NCBI RefSeq assembly: GCF_019511445.1 | Contig: NZ_JAEUAN010000013.1 | Span: 1-64,000 of the forward strand | DNA length: 64,000 nt | Origin: Aliirhizobium wenxiniae | GTDB lineage: Bacteria > Pseudomonadota > Alphaproteobacteria > Rhizobiales > Rhizobiaceae | Direction: 5' to 3' | In this document: positions 18,577 to 27,208 of the stretch, in pieces | Numbering within the stretch: position 1 is the stretch's first letter | Layout: each line of letters opens with the position of its first letter | Program-made: the position numbers and the translations under genes | Notes under the pieces: generated by a model | Seen by the model: only the letters and a program-made list of their open reading frames with translations | What the model was told of the DNA's origin: nothing | The model's database searches: none

Positions 18577-19404
18577 TCACAATCTTGCAACGGCGCGAAG
18601 CTCTTCCGCCGTCGTCGTGGGAAGATCGAAGAATTCGAGATAGGCCGGGATCTGCTCGAATAGCATGTCCGTTCCAACCTGATATTCGCAGCCACGAGCG
18701 CGCGCCGCGGCCAGGAACGGCGTTATCTGCCGGCTTAGCACCACTTCGCCAACGAAAGCGGAAGGTGCTATTTGAGACACATCGAAAGGCAGCGGATCAT
18801 CGTCGTTCATACCGAGCGGCGTGGCATTGATCACAATATCATAGCCGTCCGGATCGGTTTTCCCGGCTTCCACGCGCAGCCCCGGATAATGACGGCGCAA
18901 CCGTTCAACAAGGCCCTGCATCATGGGGATGGAGGCATCGGAAAGCGCCAGTTCCGCCAATCCCGCCTTGGCAAGGGACGCGGCAATCGCCGAGCCGACA
19001 CCTCCGGCGCCGGCCATGATCGCTCGTTTGCCCTCGATCTCACGCCCTCTGCGCAGCATCCCGCGAACGAAACCCTCACCATCGAACATATCGCCGATAA
19101 GGCCGCCATCCGATCCGATCTTCACGGCGTTGCAGGCACCGGCCACCTGCGCATTGGTGGAAATCTCGTCCAGCAGTCCCATGGTGGTAATCTTGTGCGG
19201 CATGGTGATGAGCGCGCCGTGGATATTGGAAAGACGGAAGACCAGCTTCAGAAATTCCTTGTAGTCATCGGGCCGGCATCCCATCGGCACCACAACCGCA
19301 TCGATGCCGTTCTTCTCGAAATAGGGATTGTAGATCAACGGCGCCTTGAAGGAATGCGTCGGGAAACCGAGATGTGCGATGAGTTTTGTGTTGCCGCTGA
19401 TCAT
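18577..19404 (-). CDS. Shikimate/quinate dehydrogenase-like protein (AroE family)
   Basis: The 275-residue protein has the AroE two-domain layout: a substrate domain with the catalytic Lys in MPHK (~residue 69) and a Rossmann domain with GAGGVGSAIAASLAKAG (~131-147). It deviates from biosynthetic AroE. The Ser-x-Ser substrate motif is replaced by SFKAP, the NTDG motif reads MFDG, and the end of the second beta strand is acidic (ALSDAS) instead of the NRT/basic NADP motif. That suggests NAD preference and a catabolic role, oxidising quinate or shikimate. The start at 19404 has GGAAGG upstream. It lies between transporter genes and the Gfo/Idh gene. Confidence 0.82.
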   Translation of the reverse strand: MISGNTKLIAHLGFPTHSFKAPLIYNPYFEKNGIDAVVVPMGCRPDDYKEFLKLVFRLSNIHGALITMPHKITTMGLLDEISTNAQVAGACNAVKIGSDGGLIGDMFDGEGFVRGMLRRGREIEGKRAIMAGAGGVGSAIAASLAKAGLAELALSDASIPMMQGLVERLRRHYPGLRVEAGKTDPDGYDIVINATPLGMNDDDPLPFDVSQIAPSAFVGEVVLSRQITPFLAAARARGCEYQVGTDMLFEQIPAYLEFFDLPTTTAEELRAVARL

Positions 19405-19438
19405 CGGCCTTACCTTCCGGCTATGAGCCTGTATCGCA

Positions 19439-20209
19439 TCAATGCCGCCCGAGGATTTCGCCAAGGAACTTCCGGGTGCGTTCATGTTTCGGGTTGGAAA
19501 AGAATTCTGCGGGCGGTGCCTCCTCGACGATCGCGCCGCTTGCCATGAAGATGACGCGATCGGCCACCTGGCGGGCGAAACCCATTTCATGGGTCACGCA
19601 GATCATCGTCATTCCCTCTTCTGCCAATGCGATCATCGTATCGAGCACTTCCTTGACCATTTCCGGGTCGAGTGCGGATGTCGGTTCATCGAACAGCATC
19701 GCCTTGGGCCGCATGCAAAGCGCCCGCGCAATGGCGACGCGCTGCTGCTGTCCGCCGGACAACTGGGCAGGATATTTTTCCGCCTGCTCCGAAATCTTGA
19801 CCCTTTCCAGCAACGTGCGGGCACGATCCTCGGCTTGCGCCTTCTCGAGACCGAGTGATCTCATCGGAGCCAGCATACAGTTCTGCAACACGGTCAGATG
19901 CGGGAAGAGATTGAACTGCTGGAAGACCATGCCGACCTCGCGGCGAACCGCATCGATCGTCTTCGATCCATGCCCGAGCATGATGCCACCGACATGGATG
20001 TCACCCTTCTGATAGGCCTCCAGGTGATTGATGCAGCGGATAAGCGTGGATTTGCCGCTACCCGAGGGGCCACAAAGGACGATCTTCTCGCCCTTGGCGA
20101 CGGACATGTTGATATTGTCGAGGGCCTGAAATGCGCCATACCACTTGCCGACGCCGGAAAGGCTGATCATGGGCTCGGTGGAATTTCCGCTGTTTGCTGT
20201 CTGGTTCAT
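19439..20209 (-). CDS. Polar-amino-acid-type ABC importer ATPase
   Basis: This 256-residue GlnQ/HisP-like ATPase has Walker [11 protein letters not shown] (~residues 47-56), signature [15 protein letters not shown] (~149-163) and Walker [14 protein letters not shown]. It belongs to the operon with two permeases and a binding protein, interleaved with aroQ and aroE-like genes. The importer therefore probably carries quinate, shikimate or dehydroshikimate rather than an amino acid (inference). Confidence 0.88.
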   Translation of the reverse strand: MNQTANSGNSTEPMISLSGVGKWYGAFQALDNINMSVAKGEKIVLCGPSGSGKSTLIRCINHLEAYQKGDIHVGGIMLGHGSKTIDAVRREVGMVFQQFNLFPHLTVLQNCMLAPMRSLGLEKAQAEDRARTLLERVKISEQAEKYPAQLSGGQQQRVAIARALCMRPKAMLFDEPTSALDPEMVKEVLDTMIALAEEGMTMICVTHEMGFARQVADRVIFMASGAIVEEAPPAEFFSNPKHERTRKFLGEILGRH

Positions 20210-20241
20210 AAATGAAACTCCGGTGTCTCGACCAGCAAAGC

Positions 20242-20883
20242 CTAGCGGCTGGCGGTCAGGAATTTGCGCTCAAGATGGGCGCCGTAGATGGTCAGCGGGC
20301 AGCACATCAGGAAGTAGAGGGCTCCGACCACGCCGAAGACGGTCAATGGCTGGAAGATCTGGTTTGAGATGATGTTTCCGGCACGCGTGAGTTCGGTGAA
20401 ACCGACGATCGAGGCGAGAGATGTACCCTTGATCAGCTGCACCAGGAAACCGATCGTGGCCGGAAGCGAGATCCGTATCGCTTGGGGAAGGACGACATCC
20501 TTCATCCGCGAAACGTAACCCAAGCTCAGCGCCTTGGCGGCCTCCGTTTGCCCACGCGGGACAGCTTCGATCGATCCTCGCCAGATTTCTCCGAGAAAAG
20601 CACTTGCATGAAGCGTCAAGCCGACCGAGACGGCAGCCCATGCATCCATCTGGATGCCGATCAGGGCAAGCCCGTAATAGACGACGAAAAGCTGCATCAG
20701 CAGCGGCGTACCCTGGAAGACCGCGATATAACCGGCCGTCAGGCGCTCGACGATGAAGATGCCGGATGTGCGCGCCAAAGCGACCATCAGCCCCGCAATA
20801 CTTCCGCATATGAAGGCGACCACGGACAGCGCAACCGTCCATTTGAGACCTGCCAGAAGGAAAAGGAATTCTTCGCGTCCCAT
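20242..20883 (-). CDS. Polar-amino-acid-type ABC importer permease (first)
   Basis: This 213-residue permease of the HisM/GlnP family has about five hydrophobic helices. The coupling motif is [18 protein letters not shown] (~residues 105-122) and the N-terminal family block is [16 protein letters not shown] (~55-70). It starts 12 bp after the other permease ends. The two permeases probably form a heterodimer. Confidence 0.88.
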   Translation of the reverse strand: MGREEFLFLLAGLKWTVALSVVAFICGSIAGLMVALARTSGIFIVERLTAGYIAVFQGTPLLMQLFVVYYGLALIGIQMDAWAAVSVGLTLHASAFLGEIWRGSIEAVPRGQTEAAKALSLGYVSRMKDVVLPQAIRISLPATIGFLVQLIKGTSLASIVGFTELTRAGNIISNQIFQPLTVFGVVGALYFLMCCPLTIYGAHLERKFLTASR

Positions 20884-20895
20884 TCGATTTCCTCC

Positions 20896-21564
20896 TTATC
20901 TGATCGGGTAGCTGAAATAGCGAGAGGAGAAGAGCGCAAAGATGCGCATCATCACCCAGGAGATGACGAGGTAGAACGCCGTCACGGTGAAATAGACCTC
21001 GAAGCTGCGAAAACTGTCGGACTCGATCCGCTGCGATACCGAGGTGAGTTCGTAAGCGGAAATGGCGGATGCGATGCTGGTCGTCAGCGTCAAAAGGATG
21101 AACTGGCTCGTCAGCGAGGGATAGATCGCCCTCAGCGCTGGCTTCAGGATGATCAGGCGGAAGACCTGAGCCTTGTGCAGCCCGAGCGCCAGTCCGGCCT
21201 CCATCTGCCCCTTCGAAATGGACTGCACGCCACCACGAATGATTTCGATGGCATAGGCGCCGCCATTGATGCCAAGCGCGATGATTGCGGTCGGCGTCGG
21301 ATCGAGCCGGATGCCGGCCAGCGGCAGCGCGAAATAGATGAAGAAGATCTGCACCAGGAACGGCGTGTTACGGATCAGTTCGACGAAGCCGATTACAAGC
21401 CAGCGCAAAGGCTTGAATGGCGACTGGCGCAGGATGACGCCACCAATACCGATGACGATCGCCAGAAGCATGCCGCAAATGGCCAGCGTGAATGTTCCGA
21501 GACAGGCCCATAGAAGGTTTGGCAGACCGTCGATGACCGGAGTGAAATCAAGGGTGTAGTTCAT
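20896..21564 (-). CDS. Polar-amino-acid-type ABC importer permease (second)
   Basis: This 222-residue permease of the same family shows IRNTPFLVQIFFIYFALPL (~residues 65-83) and the coupling loop QSISKGQMEAGLALGLHKAQ (~114-133). It is located between aroQ (21-bp gap) and the partner permease. Confidence 0.88.
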   Translation of the reverse strand: MNYTLDFTPVIDGLPNLLWACLGTFTLAICGMLLAIVIGIGGVILRQSPFKPLRWLVIGFVELIRNTPFLVQIFFIYFALPLAGIRLDPTPTAIIALGINGGAYAIEIIRGGVQSISKGQMEAGLALGLHKAQVFRLIILKPALRAIYPSLTSQFILLTLTTSIASAISAYELTSVSQRIESDSFRSFEVYFTVTAFYLVISWVMMRIFALFSSRYFSYPIR

Positions 21565-21585
21565 GATATCTCCTGCGGCGCGTTC

Positions 21586-22029
21586 TCAGGACGGCTCGAC
21601 CATGCCGACCATGGCTTCGATCGCCAGTTCATAACCGCGCGCTCCGAAGCCGATCATGATGCCGGTCGCGGTGCGCGAAATCAGGGAGTTGTGGTAGATG
21701 CTTTCGCGGGCATGCACGTTGGATATGTGCAGCTCTATCTTCGCGCCGTCGAAAGTCTTCAGTGCGTCCAACAAGGCGATGGACGTGAATGTATATCCGG
21801 CCGGATTAATGATGATGCCACAGGCATCTTTGCGCGCCTGATGGACGGATTCCACCAGTTCGCCCTCGAAATTCGTCTGGCGGAAATCGATCGAGAAACC
21901 CAGAGACGCGGCTTTCGCCTCGCATCGCTCCCGAATGTCACCAAGGGTTGTCGTGCCGTATATCGACGGCTCCCTCTCTCCCAGAAGATTGAGGTTGGGT
22001 CCGTTAAGGACAAAGATCGTCTTGTTCAT
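21586..22029 (-). CDS. aroQ: Type II 3-dehydroquinate dehydratase
   Basis: This 147-residue dodecameric-type enzyme reversibly converts 3-dehydroquinate to 3-dehydroshikimate. Catalytic Arg and Tyr lie in LNLLGEREPSIYG (~residues 12-24) and the general-acid His in ELHISNVHARE. The substrate loop reads INPAGYTFTS, where many family members have THTS, so a His is replaced by Phe. The ATG at 22029 gives the normal N-terminus and has CGGAG upstream. Position between the binding protein and permease genes points to a catabolic role in the quinate pathway. Confidence 0.92.
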   Translation of the reverse strand: MNKTIFVLNGPNLNLLGEREPSIYGTTTLGDIRERCEAKAASLGFSIDFRQTNFEGELVESVHQARKDACGIIINPAGYTFTSIALLDALKTFDGAKIELHISNVHARESIYHNSLISRTATGIMIGFGARGYELAIEAMVGMVEPS

Positions 22030-22044
22030 GGAAATACTCCGGGC

Positions 22045-22079
22045 AGCGTCGGCGCAAGGATTTGCCATGCGCCGACGCT
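22045..22079 (-). terminator. Intercistronic hairpin after the quinate-type binding protein
   Basis: A perfect 12-bp inverted repeat AGCGTCGGCGCA / TGCGCCGACGCT with an 11-nt loop lies between the binding-protein stop and aroQ. No T-run follows on the minus strand, so it probably acts as an mRNA stabiliser or partial terminator, favouring high binding-protein expression. Confidence 0.65.
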
Positions 22080-22134
22080 GGCACCTCATTCAGGTGCCAC
22101 GACGCGAAATTCAGAGTTTACGAAAAGCCGAAGC

Positions 22135-22965
22135 TCAGCTCGCGGTGAACGGAATACCTTCGAGGCTCTTCGGGAATTCCGGCACAGGAACCTTCATCCA
22201 CTTGTCGTAGATCTTCTTCAGTTCACCATTGGCCTTGATCTTGTCGATGAACTCATTCACCGCGACATTGATCTCTTTTTCGCCCAGGCGCGTGCAGGCA
22301 CCGTTGTAGAGCTTTTGGAATTCGAGCTTGTTTTCGAATTTGCCCGGAACAGCCTTCTCGACGCGATCGAGATAGAAGATATTTCCGCCGAGCGCATCGA
22401 CCTGACCGGAAGCCAACGCCTGAACGCTTGCTGCGTCCCCGTCATACCGGCGAATGGTCGCGGTAGGCGGTGCGTTCTTGGTGACCTGAGTATCCTGAGC
22501 CGCCCCCTTGGCGACACTGATCGTCAAGCCGGCCATGTCATCATTCGTCTTGATCGACTTGTCCTTCGGCCCGATCAGAACGATGGCGTTGGCATTGTAA
22601 GGCTGGCTGAACTGCACCGCCTTGGCGCGATCCGGTAACATCGCCATCGTCGCGAACAGAATGTCGACGCGGCCTGATGTGAGTGCGGGAATGCGGTTGT
22701 TGACTTCGAGTGGAACGAATTCCACCTCGACACCGAGTTCCTTGGCGAACAGGGCGCCCATTTCGGCATCAAAGCCGTCCTGCTTGCCTGCGCTCGTGAC
22801 AAAGCCCCAAGGCGGGTTGTCGCCCTGGATGCCCACGACCAACTTGCCCTTGGCCTTGATCTCGGCCGGCGTGATAGCTGCAGCCGGCTGTGAAAGCGAT
22901 GCTGCGGCGACAATTGCCGCGGCGCCCAACAAGGCGCGGCGTCGATTCAATTTGAATCCGAACAT
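22135..22965 (-). CDS. ABC importer periplasmic binding protein, polar-amino-acid type, probable quinate/shikimate ligand
   Basis: This 276-residue solute-binding protein (SBP_bac_3 family) has a signal peptide containing RRR followed by ALLGAAAIVAAASLSQPAAA (Tat-like twin-arginine region, no strict consensus). The mature domain opens KGKLVVGIQGDNPPWGF and includes the family block GFDAEMGALFAKELGVEVEF. GAGGAGGAG precedes the ATG at 22965. It is first in the operon that also encodes aroQ and the aroE-like enzyme. The ligand is inferred from that context. Confidence 0.88.
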   Translation of the reverse strand: MFGFKLNRRRALLGAAAIVAAASLSQPAAAITPAEIKAKGKLVVGIQGDNPPWGFVTSAGKQDGFDAEMGALFAKELGVEVEFVPLEVNNRIPALTSGRVDILFATMAMLPDRAKAVQFSQPYNANAIVLIGPKDKSIKTNDDMAGLTISVAKGAAQDTQVTKNAPPTATIRRYDGDAASVQALASGQVDALGGNIFYLDRVEKAVPGKFENKLEFQKLYNGACTRLGEKEINVAVNEFIDKIKANGELKKIYDKWMKVPVPEFPKSLEGIPFTAS

Positions 22966-23045
22966 TGGGTGCTCCTCCTCTGATAGCCCGAAAGGCCTGC
23001 CAGCTCTCCTCCAGCTGGTAACCCGCCAAAATTGACATAAGCCCA

Positions 23046-23074
23046 TTTTCAAATCAACTGAGTATTTCTATAAT
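23046..23074 (+). promoter_or_regulatory. Candidate promoter for quiC
   Basis: TTTTCA (23046-23051) and TATAAT (23069-23074) are 17 bp apart, facing quiC. Just downstream lie the palindrome AAATGCATTT (23083-23092) and a related TTGCATTACG element, possible operators for one of the GntR regulators encoded after quiC. Confidence 0.35.
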
Positions 23075-23166
23075 CTCCGATAAAATGCATTTCGGCATTC
23101 GTGTAGAAAATTGCATTACGATTTTTTGCGGTGCAAAAAGGCGAATTGTTTCAGGAGGAGGAGACA

Positions 23167-25056
23167 ATGAAAACATCGATTGCCACGGTGTCGATCAGCG
23201 GTGATTTTCCGGAGAAACTGGCAGCCATTGCGGCAGCCGGCTTCGACGGGGTTGAGATCTTCGAGAATGATTTCCTGGCCTTCGACGGCAGTCCGGCCGA
23301 TGTCGGACGCATGGTCAGCGACCACGGACTGGAAATTACCCTTTTCCAACCATTCCGGGATTTCGAAGGCATGCCGGAACCATTGCGCAGCCGGACTTTC
23401 GATCGCGCCGAGCGCAAATTCGACATCATGCAGCAGCTCGGCACCGACCTTGTTCTCGTCTGCTCCAACGTTTCGCCTGCATCACTTGGCGGTATCGATC
23501 GGGCTGCAGCAGATTTCCATGAACTGGGCGAGCGGGCGGCGAAGCGCGGGCTTCGGGTGGGCTACGAGGCTCTGGCATGGGGGCGGCATATCAACGACCA
23601 CCGCGACGCCTGGGAAATCGTGCGACGCGCAGAACATTCCAATATCGGTCTTATACTCGACAGTTTTCACACTCTGTCACGAAAAATCGACGTCGGATCG
23701 ATCCGTTCCATCCCCAAGGACAAGATCTTCATCGTGCAGATGGCGGACGCACCGCTGATCGAGATGGATCTGCTCTACTGGTCACGCCATTTCCGCAACA
23801 TGCCGGGCGAAGGCGACCTGCCGGTAAGGGAGTTCACCGAAGCCATCGCCGCAACGGGTTATGACGGTTATCTGTCGTTGGAAATCTTCAATGACCAGTT
23901 CCGCGGCGGCTCTCCAAAAACGATTGCAGCCGATGGCCACCGTTCGCTGGTCTATCTGGGCGATCAGGTTCGTCGAAATCCGGAGGCTGTAACACTGACC
24001 GTCGCGGAAATGCCGGATCGCGCTACCGTGAGGGGCATAGGGTTCGTCGAGTTCTCTGCCGACGAAATAGACGGCGAGAACCTTGCCGCCATTCTCCAGA
24101 CACTCGGCTTTCGCAAGACCGCGGTCCATCGTTCCAAGAGAGTCACGATTTTCGAACAGGGCAAGATCCGGCTTCTGCTTAACACGGACGAAAAGGGCTT
24201 CGCGAATGCCTCCTTCGCGGTACACGGGACATCCGCCTATGCGGTCGCACTGATTGTCGATGATGCCGGGGCGGCTTATGCGCGCGCAATCGCGCTCGGC
24301 GCAGAACCATTCGAGCAAATGGTCAGCCATGGCGAAGTGCAAATCCCGGCGATCCGCGGTGTAGGCGGCGGATTGATCTACTTCCTCGACGAGAAAAGCA
24401 ATCTTGGTCGGTTCGCGGAGATCGACTTCACTCCGGTCTCCGAAGACAGGGACATCGCCGCAGCGCATCTTGCCCATATCGATCACGTCGCACAGACCGT
24501 CGGTTACGAGGAGATGCTGACCTGGCTGCTGTTCTACACTTCCATATTCGAAGCCGATAAGACGCCGATGGTCGACATCATCGACCCTTCAGGAGTGGTG
24601 CGCAGCCAGGTGGTCGAAAATACGTCAGGCAGCCTGCGCGTGACGCTGAATGGAGCGGAGAACCGCCGCACATTAGCTGGCCATTTCATCGCGGAACGGT
24701 TCGGCTCGGGCATACAGCACCTCGCGTTTCATACCGAGGACATCTTCGCGACGGTTGCCGCGTTGCGCAAAAACGGCTTCGAGCCGCTGCCCATATCTCC
24801 GAACTATTACGGTGATATCGAAGCTCGATTCGGCCTGGACCCGGTCCTGACGGAGCGATTAAAGGCCGACAATATTCTCTACGACAGAGACGACCAGGGC
24901 GAATATTTCCAGATTTACAGCACGACGTTCGGCGAGGGCTTCTTTTTTGAGATCGTGCAACGCAGCGGCTATCGCGGATATGGCGCGGCCAATGCCATCT
25001 TCCGCATTGCCGCCTTGAAGAAAGCTCTCAGACCCGAGGGCTTGCCGAGGCTTTGA
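23167..25056 (+). CDS. quiC: 3-dehydroshikimate dehydratase fused to a HPPD-like (VOC) domain
   Basis: This 629-residue fusion converts 3-dehydroshikimate to protocatechuate. Residues ~1-275 form an AP-endonuclease-2-type TIM barrel with the expected metal ligands: Glu in VGYEALAWGR, Asp and His in LILDSFHTLSR, Gln in IVQMADAP and Glu in LSLEIFNDQF. Residues ~285-620 resemble 4-hydroxyphenylpyruvate dioxygenase (IDHVAQTV, GIQHLAFHTEDI, GEGFFFEIVQR). The same architecture is known from Pseudomonas QuiC1. The start at 23167 follows CAGGAGGAGGAG. It is divergent from the quinate/shikimate operon and links it to pcaHG. Confidence 0.94.
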   Translation: MKTSIATVSISGDFPEKLAAIAAAGFDGVEIFENDFLAFDGSPADVGRMVSDHGLEITLFQPFRDFEGMPEPLRSRTFDRAERKFDIMQQLGTDLVLVCSNVSPASLGGIDRAAADFHELGERAAKRGLRVGYEALAWGRHINDHRDAWEIVRRAEHSNIGLILDSFHTLSRKIDVGSIRSIPKDKIFIVQMADAPLIEMDLLYWSRHFRNMPGEGDLPVREFTEAIAATGYDGYLSLEIFNDQFRGGSPKTIAADGHRSLVYLGDQVRRNPEAVTLTVAEMPDRATVRGIGFVEFSADEIDGENLAAILQTLGFRKTAVHRSKRVTIFEQGKIRLLLNTDEKGFANASFAVHGTSAYAVALIVDDAGAAYARAIALGAEPFEQMVSHGEVQIPAIRGVGGGLIYFLDEKSNLGRFAEIDFTPVSEDRDIAAAHLAHIDHVAQTVGYEEMLTWLLFYTSIFEADKTPMVDIIDPSGVVRSQVVENTSGSLRVTLNGAENRRTLAGHFIAERFGSGIQHLAFHTEDIFATVAALRKNGFEPLPISPNYYGDIEARFGLDPVLTERLKADNILYDRDDQGEYFQIYSTTFGEGFFFEIVQRSGYRGYGAANAIFRIAALKKALRPEGLPRL

Positions 25057-25150
25057 TCGATGGTGGAGCAATCTCTTGAGCGTGACCGGGTGGGTTTAAA
25101 CGAGCAGGCAAAATATGTATGAGGATTGAGAAAATCTCCGAGATGCGCAC

Positions 25151-25825
25151 ATGCTTTCCGATCTAGCCAACGAAACCGTTGCCGAAAACAGCTACAAGCG
25201 AATTCGAGCCGATATCATATTCGGTCGTCTTCCTCCCGGTCAGAAGCTCAAGCTTGAGAAGCTCAAGGAGACCTACGACACCAGCGTCAGCACGTTGAGG
25301 GAAATCCTCAACCGTCTCGCCTCCGAAGGACTTGTTGCGGCGGAAGGTCAACGCGGCTTTCATGTGGCGCCGATGTCAGCGACCGATTTGAAAGAGATCG
25401 CCGCACTGCGCCTGCTGTTGGAGACACACGCACTCGAGCAATCCTTCGAAAGGGGTGACGTCGATTGGGAAGCACGGCTCGTATCCGCGCATTACAAACT
25501 TGCCCGCATGGAAAGCATCATGGCCAGCGGCGATACCAGCCAGACGGAAGACTGGAAGCGTTATGACTGGGAATTTCACCAGGCTCTGGTTTCCGCTTGT
25601 GGGTCGAGACTGCTGATGGAAACCCATGCCGCCATCTTCGACAAATATCTCCGCTACCAAATGGTTGCCCTTTCCTATCGCGGCAAGATTGCTGCAGACG
25701 AACACAAGCGCCTTCTGAATGCAGCCCTCGAGCGAGACAAGGAAACGGCGAAGAAGATCCTCGGCCTGCACATTCAGGGCGGCGTGGAACACGCATTGGC
25801 GAGAAAGTCGCCGCTTCAGGATTGA
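25151..25825 (+). CDS. GntR-family (FCD) transcriptional regulator 1
   Basis: This 224-residue regulator has an N-terminal winged helix (residues ~8-75, LKLEKLKETYDTSVSTLREI) and a C-terminal FCD effector domain with metal-ligand-type residues (DWEFHQALVSACGS, DEHKRLLNAALERD, H at IQGGVEHAL). It lies 94 bp after quiC and is closely similar to the next gene, so the pair looks like a tandem duplication. It probably represses or activates the quinate/shikimate genes. Confidence 0.85.
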   Translation: MLSDLANETVAENSYKRIRADIIFGRLPPGQKLKLEKLKETYDTSVSTLREILNRLASEGLVAAEGQRGFHVAPMSATDLKEIAALRLLLETHALEQSFERGDVDWEARLVSAHYKLARMESIMASGDTSQTEDWKRYDWEFHQALVSACGSRLLMETHAAIFDKYLRYQMVALSYRGKIAADEHKRLLNAALERDKETAKKILGLHIQGGVEHALARKSPLQD

Positions 25826-25827
25826 CC

Positions 25828-26532
25828 ATGCGTGAAGAACGATCAGGTGAGCACGAGCGGATGAACGACCTCAGCGAGAGCGTCAGCGACGCGGTCTTTC
25901 GCCGGTTACGACAGGATATCATACTCGGAACCTTGCCGCCCGGGTCCAAGATCAAGCTTGAGAAGGCGCGCGAGCGTTATTCGATCAGCATTTCGTCATT
26001 ACGGGAGATCCTTTGCAGATTATCGGCAGAGAATCTCGTGCTGGCGGAAGGACAGCGTGGATTTGAGGTCAGTCCCGTATCCAGGCAAGAACTGACGGAA
26101 CTGGCCGACCTTCGCATCGTTTTGGAATGCCATGCTATCGGCCTTTCATTCGCCGCTGGGGATCTCGAGTGGGAAGGCTCGATCGTGGCTGCGCATCATC
26201 GGCTGGCTGCGGTGGAGCGCAGGCTTCTCGCTGGAGATATTGCCCGCACGATCGACTGGGTCAGATGTGACTGGGAGTTTCACCGGGCAATCGTTGCGGC
26301 AAGCAAGTCGACAACACTCCTGCAAAGCCTGTCCTCTGTCTTCGATCGCTTCCTTCGATATCATATGCTCGCCGGCAGTTTTCGGGGCAATGCGGTCGTC
26401 GACGATCACAAATTGCTGTTTGAACGGGCGCTTGCGAGAGACGCGGATGGTGCAAGGCAGATCATCACGAGCCATGTGCAGAAGGGCGTTGAGCACATTT
26501 TGAAGGAGCCGCAATTTCTTTCAAAGCGGTGA
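25828..26532 (+). CDS. GntR-family (FCD) transcriptional regulator 2
   Basis: This 234-residue paralogue of the preceding gene has the same winged helix (IKLEKARERYSISISSLREI) and FCD domain (CDWEFHRAIVAASKS, DDHKLLFERALARD, HVQKGVEHIL). The start may be ATG 25828, two bases after the upstream stop, or ATG 25861, which would remove an 11-residue extension. Both share the AEGQRGF(H/E)V segment. It is co-transcribed with regulator 1. Confidence 0.82.
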   Translation: MREERSGEHERMNDLSESVSDAVFRRLRQDIILGTLPPGSKIKLEKARERYSISISSLREILCRLSAENLVLAEGQRGFEVSPVSRQELTELADLRIVLECHAIGLSFAAGDLEWEGSIVAAHHRLAAVERRLLAGDIARTIDWVRCDWEFHRAIVAASKSTTLLQSLSSVFDRFLRYHMLAGSFRGNAVVDDHKLLFERALARDADGARQIITSHVQKGVEHILKEPQFLSKR

Positions 26533-26760
26533 TGGTTCTATGGTTGGCTCGTGATAGGGTTCGAACTGGCGACGCATAGATTGGTTACCGAAGGCCTGAG
26601 ATAATTGAGGCGCTTGTCGTAGCGCCACCGCCGTGCCTTAGAAGCGGACATCGCGACTTCAACTCCGGGCTCGTTCGTGCACCTCCGATGTCATCAGACC
26701 GGACTCGATAGACTTAGGCCCAATCGACATTCATGCTTCCCCAATCTCTTGAAGACTGTT
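26533..26760. other. Intergenic region without a supported gene
   Basis: No credible coding sequence was found. Translations of the minus strand give short basic peptides faintly like a transposase C-terminus (RRWRYDKRL), too weak to call. Confidence 0.35.
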
Positions 26761-26950
26761 TCATAGCCTGCCCGTCGCTCTCATTCGAACATCATCGAAT
26801 TTCAGATCGAAGCGGGCGAGATATTTGCTGAGCCGGTCCGCATCGTTGCTGCTTTTTTTCTGCAGCATCGATTTGGCGAACAGGGCTCGTCCTGCGGCGC
26901 TTGCGCCTTTATGTTCACGGCACACCCTCAACACAGCGGCACGTAACCTC
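26761..26950 (-). pseudogene. C-terminal fragment of an RtcR-like sigma-54 regulator
   Basis: The last ~63 codons of the minus-strand frame read RLRAAVLRVCREHKGASAAG followed by RALFAKSM and SSNDADRLSKYLARFDLKFD. This resembles the C-terminal DNA-binding end of RtcR, the sigma-54 activator of RNA-repair genes (typical pattern: CR....L..AGR.LF......NDADRL.KYLARF.L). The AAA+ and CARF-like sensing domains are absent and upstream sequence in this frame is unrelated. No rtcA/rtcB-type gene is in the window. I read it as a relic. Confidence 0.5.
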
Positions 26951-27208
26951 CTCGTGATATCAAAACTGATACAATCAGTTTTAATACAACAAGTCGAACG
27001 TCTGAAACGATCAAAAACAGCCCTTCGATATGCGGTATTTTGCGCAGAACCAGAATTATCCTGATCCGTTTTGCGCACCGCGCCATTCCGCCGTTCCACA
27101 AAGAGGCGACATGTCGCAATTCAGTGCCGGGTGTTCCGAACGCGAAGTTGAAACACCCGGCCGGCGACACCGAAAGGAGTAGTGATGACGCCGTGATGAA
27201 AGGAATAC

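Noticed and set aside
26555-26580. GGTTCGAACTGGCGAC string resembling a tRNA T-arm
   Set aside because: The flanks do not form an acceptor stem or the rest of a cloverleaf, and no matching 3' end of the tRNA-Asn is present.
26533-26700. Possible transposase C-terminal remnant on the minus strand
   Set aside because: Only a short RRWRYDKRL-like string is visible, with no further matches or terminal repeats.
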